Both the position numbers and the translations under genes were made by a program. The notes beneath the pieces were generated by a model. The model did no database searches, was not told the DNA's origin, and saw only the letters and a program-made list of their open reading frames with translations. From contig JAJFMC010000166.1 in assembly GCA_021772365.1 (NCBI GenBank), forward strand, positions 1 through 9,484: DNA of 9,484 nt. Reading direction: 5' to 3'. This DNA comes from Chlamydiota bacterium (GTDB lineage Bacteria > Chlamydiota > Chlamydiia > Chlamydiales > Criblamydiaceae). This document shows positions 6,984-9,484 of this stretch, piece by piece (position 1 is the stretch's first letter; each line of letters starts with the position of its first letter).

Positions 6984-7442
6984 ATGTCGTATTTCCACAG
7001 AAATACCGTTATCTCTACAACTTTACTTCTTTTTTTATTTTTATCTTCCTGCTCAAAACCACTATCTCCCTGGAAAATTGACAAAGTAGAAACCAACAAC
7101 CCTCAATACAACTCTACACGTTTAGTGTACTCCGATAAAAATGCCAGATTTGAACTATACGTAACAGCAAACGAAACCGTTGGATACTTCAGCGTGACGT
7201 CACTGCCTATCCCGTCATTAGCTGACGACCCATCCAAAAGCAAGATTACATTAATCATTGAGCCCGAAGAAGAGCATGTTATTACTCATAGAATTACCGG
7301 AGGACAGAAAATCATCTTCCCAGAAATCACTCTAATCAAAATCCTCAATGCCATGAAGAAGCAGCAAATCGTAACCATTAAAACAGGCCGCTATTTACTG
7401 GAAATACCCCCACCCCCTGAACCTAAATCTTTACTACCGTAA
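6984..7442 (+). CDS. Small predicted lipoprotein, function unknown
   Basis: The ATG at 6984 gives a 152-residue protein with a clear lipoprotein signal: HRN, a Leu/Phe-rich core, then LSSC with the lipid-attachment Cys23. Ser follows the Cys, so sorting to the outer membrane is likely by the usual +2 rule. The mature part (about 130 residues) alternates hydrophobic and polar residues in a beta-rich pattern (RFELYVTAN, KITLIIEP, VTIKTGRYLLEIP) and ends in a proline-rich tail (IPPPPEPKSLLP). Longer in-frame readings exist (ATG at 6957, or further up inside the hairpin), but they put charged residues before the signal and have no better ribosome binding site. The site before 6984 is itself weak (GGA at 6975-6977). 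I recognise no domain. Confidence 0.7.
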   Translation: MSYFHRNTVISTTLLLFLFLSSCSKPLSPWKIDKVETNNPQYNSTRLVYSDKNARFELYVTANETVGYFSVTSLPIPSLADDPSKSKITLIIEPEEEHVITHRITGGQKIIFPEITLIKILNAMKKQQIVTIKTGRYLLEIPPPPEPKSLLP

Positions 7443-7512
7443 CCAATACTCTACTAAACAGCTCTAATAAATATAATTAATTAAAAAACAAACTTACAAG
7501 TTTTAATCTAAC

Positions 7513-7541
7513 TTGACAACAATAAATAAATTTTAGATAAC
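7513..7541 (+). promoter_or_regulatory. Probable sigma-70-type promoter of the 308-residue protein gene
   Basis: A perfect TTGACA -35 box (7513-7518) is followed after exactly 17 bases by GATAAC (7536-7541), which matches TATAAT at 4 of 6 positions. Transcription would start near 7548 and give a leader of about 26 bases before the ATG at 7574. The spacer is pure A+T apart from one C and one G, and the surrounding region is strongly AT-rich. It is the best-looking promoter in the window, and implies that this gene is transcribed separately from the lipoprotein gene. Confidence 0.5.
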
Positions 7542-7573
7542 GACTTACCATTAACAGTAAAATAAAAAAAATC

Positions 7574-8500
7574 ATGGATACAAACAAATCAAATACTCGA
7601 TTAATTCAAATCATCCTTTTCCTAATTTTCACTACAAATCTTTCAAGTACATCAATTTTTTCAGAACATTCTATTGTTAAACAAAATTTAAATAGACACG
7701 AATTTAAGCACAAACAAAAACCCCCACCTATTCCAGCACAAACAAAACAATATATTAATGTGGTGAATTACAACGCACGAACCAGCAAACTCGACCATGA
7801 TACACCCAATAATTGGGAACAGCGGAAGCAAAAATACTTTCAAGTTTTGCAATGTGAGAACGAAGCAAATAAACTCATGGAAACAATACAAGTAAATGTA
7901 AAAAGATCTATCACCTATCACCTCCCTCACGAAGTTAAATCGCAAAAGCATGAACTCCATCAAGATTGTCTTACATGTCAATTTAGCAACAAGGAACCAT
8001 ATCCAATACTTGAAACAAAATATTATAGAATTGCTCTTAAATCCGGTTATTACGATCATATCGGTGCGACAAAAACAATGGTTGATACAGAAGTTAACAC
8101 CATCAAGTCTATTGCCCAAAATCTACCCTGGTTTTCTTCTGGAGAAAGGTTTTACACCAGCCATGAGGGCAAAGAACTTTATCAATATTTTTTGAATAGT
8201 ATCGATTGCCACGACGTAAGAGATGCATCACTAATGGGGCATTATGGTGAAGCAGGTAGTTGGGGAGGCTTTGAGAATGATCAGTTCGCGTCTAAAGTCA
8301 CCGATGGTGATTTTGACTGTGACACTCTGGACGTTACCTTTACCAATACCAAAGATAGCACGGTGTTATTAACCTATTCAATCCATGGTGCATATGATCC
8401 CAAAACTGAACAACTATACACTATAGATCAACCCATCGAAAATGACTATAGGTTAGCCTCAGATCATTTTATGATTGGATTTTACCTTCTACTTGATTAA
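7574..8500 (+). CDS. Exported protein of unknown function, AT-rich gene
   Basis: The 308-residue product starts with a signal peptide (basic NTR, hydrophobic residues 10-19, probable cleavage near residue 30), followed by a polar, His/Lys/Pro-rich linker (31-60). The body has five cysteines (94, 132, 135, 212, 249), including a CxxC at 132-135. A Gly-rich patch lies at 222-232 (GHYGEAGSWGG), and the C-terminal half looks beta-rich (LDVTFTNTKDSTVLLTYSIHG near 252-272). I recognise no family. The gene is noticeably richer in A+T than the ATPase genes, and its start lacks a visible Shine-Dalgarno sequence (only an A-run precedes the ATG), both consistent with a lineage-specific or acquired gene. 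The intact frame and the promoter upstream argue that it is real. The palindromic repeat at 8514-8706 begins just after its stop. Confidence 0.65.
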   Translation: MDTNKSNTRLIQIILFLIFTTNLSSTSIFSEHSIVKQNLNRHEFKHKQKPPPIPAQTKQYINVVNYNARTSKLDHDTPNNWEQRKQKYFQVLQCENEANKLMETIQVNVKRSITYHLPHEVKSQKHELHQDCLTCQFSNKEPYPILETKYYRIALKSGYYDHIGATKTMVDTEVNTIKSIAQNLPWFSSGERFYTSHEGKELYQYFLNSIDCHDVRDASLMGHYGEAGSWGGFENDQFASKVTDGDFDCDTLDVTFTNTKDSTVLLTYSIHGAYDPKTEQLYTIDQPIENDYRLASDHFMIGFYLLLD

Positions 8501-8501
8501 A

Positions 8502-8529
8502 GGTATACCCAAACAAGTTGAAGAATTGG
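8502..8529 (+). repeat. 28-base motif shared with 6887-6914
   Basis: This stretch matches 6887-6914 at 25 of 28 positions in the same orientation. The common core is ACAAGTTGAAGA, preceded by GGTAYACCCRA and followed by WTTGG. In both places it forms the left foot of a hairpin, and inverted partial copies form the right foot (6940-6952 and 8693-8706). Two copies 1.6 kb apart, each tied to a palindrome, define a repeat family. Confidence 0.8.
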
Positions 8530-8706
8530 GAATCGTGCCCGTGCCCGCTTATGCTGAGTTTTCAATTGTTGTCTCTGTAAATCCGTAAGAAATGATTTCT
8601 TAAGCAAGAATATAACGAAGGACGTGAAATTGAAAACGAAGATTTTTAACAGTTAGTGTACACCATGTGATTGTCGGGCACGGGCACGACAAAATTCTTC
8701 AACTTG
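8514..8706. repeat. Large inverted-repeat element between convergent genes, 193 bases
   Basis: The outer arms are 8514-8547 and 8675-8706. CAAGTTGAAGAATT (14 bases) and TCGTGCCCGTGCCCG (15 bases) on the left recur exactly, in inverted form, on the right, separated by short unequal linkers (5 and 3 bases). The GTGCCC unit is directly doubled within each arm. Inside, GTTTTCAATT (8558-8567) pairs with AATTGAAAAC (8628-8637), and TAAGAAAT-G-ATTTCTTA (8586-8602) is a perfect 8+1+8 palindrome. The right half has about 27 extra bases (8638-8674), so the element is asymmetric. It fills nearly all of the spacer between the convergent genes ending at 8500 and 8742, where it might also end transcription from both sides. 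Confidence 0.8.
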
Positions 8707-8741
8707 ATTACACCTTGCCCCCCCCATCCATCCTTGGAGGT

Positions 8742-9484
8742 CTACCTATTGATAGGCCAGGACATATTTCGGAGAACATGAAGCTTGTTCTCAACAGACT
8801 CAAAATACTGATCCACAAAAAGAAGTTTGTTACGAATACGTTTTCCATCAGGTGTGTAACGCCCTAAATAATGGAAAAACTCTCCAAAGAGATAGCGATA
8901 AATCAACAACTGATGGGCCAATTCAGAAACAACCCGCTTCGCCTTCTCACCGTCAAGAGAATCATCTTTTGAAGTACGTTGCACTTGCGCAAGAAAATCC
9001 TGCAGATAGGCCTTTAGGTCGTTCATGTCGAGTTCTATATCATGTTCGTGACGACGTGTCTCACGGTTTTTCACCCAACTTTCAATCTCTTGAATCAGAT
9101 GCTTGAATTTATTCATTCGGTTCAAGTGATTTCGGTCGTCATTCCAACCAACAAGCCCCATATGAATAGAGAACAGCTCGTGAAATAATGGGATCTCTTG
9201 TAAGACGTGATGCTTCCAGTCAGCACGAAGTACTTTAGAAAAAAGCTTTCCTGCATATTCAACAGCATACGGATTAAACGAACCGAGCTCATCGAGCTCT
9301 TCGAGATGATCAAGTACATGCTCCGCACGGGTTCTTGTCATGCTATGCGATGTCAGCGGCTGCCCCATTTCATGCAAGACCCTTTGAATATCCGGACTTA
9401 TACGTAATCGTTTCTGCTCCCCTTTTACAGGTCCTTTTTCTATCGACTCTTCAAGCTTTTCAAAGAAGTTTTCGAGATTTTCGA
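8742..9484 (-). CDS. C-terminal part of an unrecognised helical protein, cut by the window edge
   Basis: The reading frame is open from the right window edge to a TAG at 8744-8742, giving the last 246 residues of a longer protein. The internal start that would give a 211-residue protein is a TTG at 9377 without an upstream ribosome binding site, and the 35 codons before it look equally protein-like (FFEKLEESIEK and so on), so I treat the gene as 5'-truncated. The visible part is predicted to be almost all alpha-helical and soluble, rich in His, Leu, Glu and Arg, with no membrane span. Stretches such as HVLDHLEELDELGSFNPYAVEY, here split as HVLDHLEELDEL and GSFNPYAVEY, and LIYRYLFGEFFHYLGRY are distinctive, but I cannot assign a family. 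It converges on the AT-rich exported-protein gene, with a palindromic repeat between them. Codon use resembles that of the ATPase genes. Confidence 0.75.
   Translation of the reverse strand, partial: ENLENFFEKLEESIEKGPVKGEQKRLRISPDIQRVLHEMGQPLTSHSMTRTRAEHVLDHLEELDELGSFNPYAVEYAGKLFSKVLRADWKHHVLQEIPLFHELFSIHMGLVGWNDDRNHLNRMNKFKHLIQEIESWVKNRETRRHEHDIELDMNDLKAYLQDFLAQVQRTSKDDSLDGEKAKRVVSELAHQLLIYRYLFGEFFHYLGRYTPDGKRIRNKLLFVDQYFESVENKLHVLRNMSWPINR

Noticed and set aside
6647..7081. 144-codon plus-strand open frame running across the palindromic repeat
   Set aside because: It overlaps the cysteine-rich gene and the lipoprotein gene in another frame and is made largely of repeat sequence. It has no ribosome binding site and its protein has no sensible character.
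6818..7099. 93-codon minus-strand open frame over the second hairpin
   Set aside because: It covers the repeats and the antisense of the lipoprotein signal region, and nothing supports translation.
7688..8119. 143-codon minus-strand frame rich in Phe, Cys and Ile
   Set aside because: It is antisense to the 308-residue protein gene. The odd hydrophobic composition is what the complement of an AT-rich coding frame gives.
8514..8706. CRISPR array
   Set aside because: The repeats here are inverted pairs, not regularly spaced direct repeats, and no cas gene is present.
8667..8867. 66-codon plus-strand frame beginning in the right arm of the inverted repeat
   Set aside because: It starts inside the repeat and runs antisense into the minus-strand gene. 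No ribosome binding site precedes it.

Overview
The left 5.2 kb is a minus-strand V-type (archaeal/vacuolar type) ATPase operon in the order E - DUF2764 protein - A - B - D. The first bases of what should be subunit I may lie at the left edge. This order, with the DUF2764 protein in place of a classical subunit C and no F or G gene in between, is the arrangement known from Chlamydiae. I read the window as chromosome of a chlamydia-like organism. The moderate G+C (by eye a little over 40%) and the unfamiliar accessory genes suggest an environmental, Waddlia/Parachlamydia-type lineage rather than Chlamydia itself, but no marker gene here proves the genus.

Layout: positions 1-5243 hold the ATPase operon, tightly packed with one 4-base overlap, one stop/start junction and gaps of 12 and 15 bases. 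Positions 5244-5517 are a divergent promoter region. Positions 5518-8500 hold four plus-strand genes, all with predicted export signals: a PsbP/DcrB-like secreted protein, a 75-residue cysteine-rich protein with one hydrophobic segment, a small lipoprotein, and an AT-rich 308-residue protein of unknown function. Positions 8742-9484 hold the 3' part of a minus-strand gene for a helical protein that I do not recognise.

Two gene-free spacers hold large inverted repeats. The first (6728-6952) combines a 165-base palindromic unit with arms of about 71 bases and a second hairpin with a perfect 13-base stem. The second (8514-8706) has arms of about 33 bases built on a GTGCCC doublet. Both carry the same 28-base motif (25 of 28 matching, same orientation), which marks them as members of one dispersed repeat family, possibly MITE-like. 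This is the most novel signal in the window.

Functionally, the ATPase proteins form the soluble catalytic head (A, B), the central shaft (D), the peripheral stalk (E) and probably a C-like connector (DUF2764). The membrane parts (I, K) must lie beyond the left edge. The four exported proteins look like lineage-specific envelope or periplasmic products with no visible mechanistic link to the ATPase.
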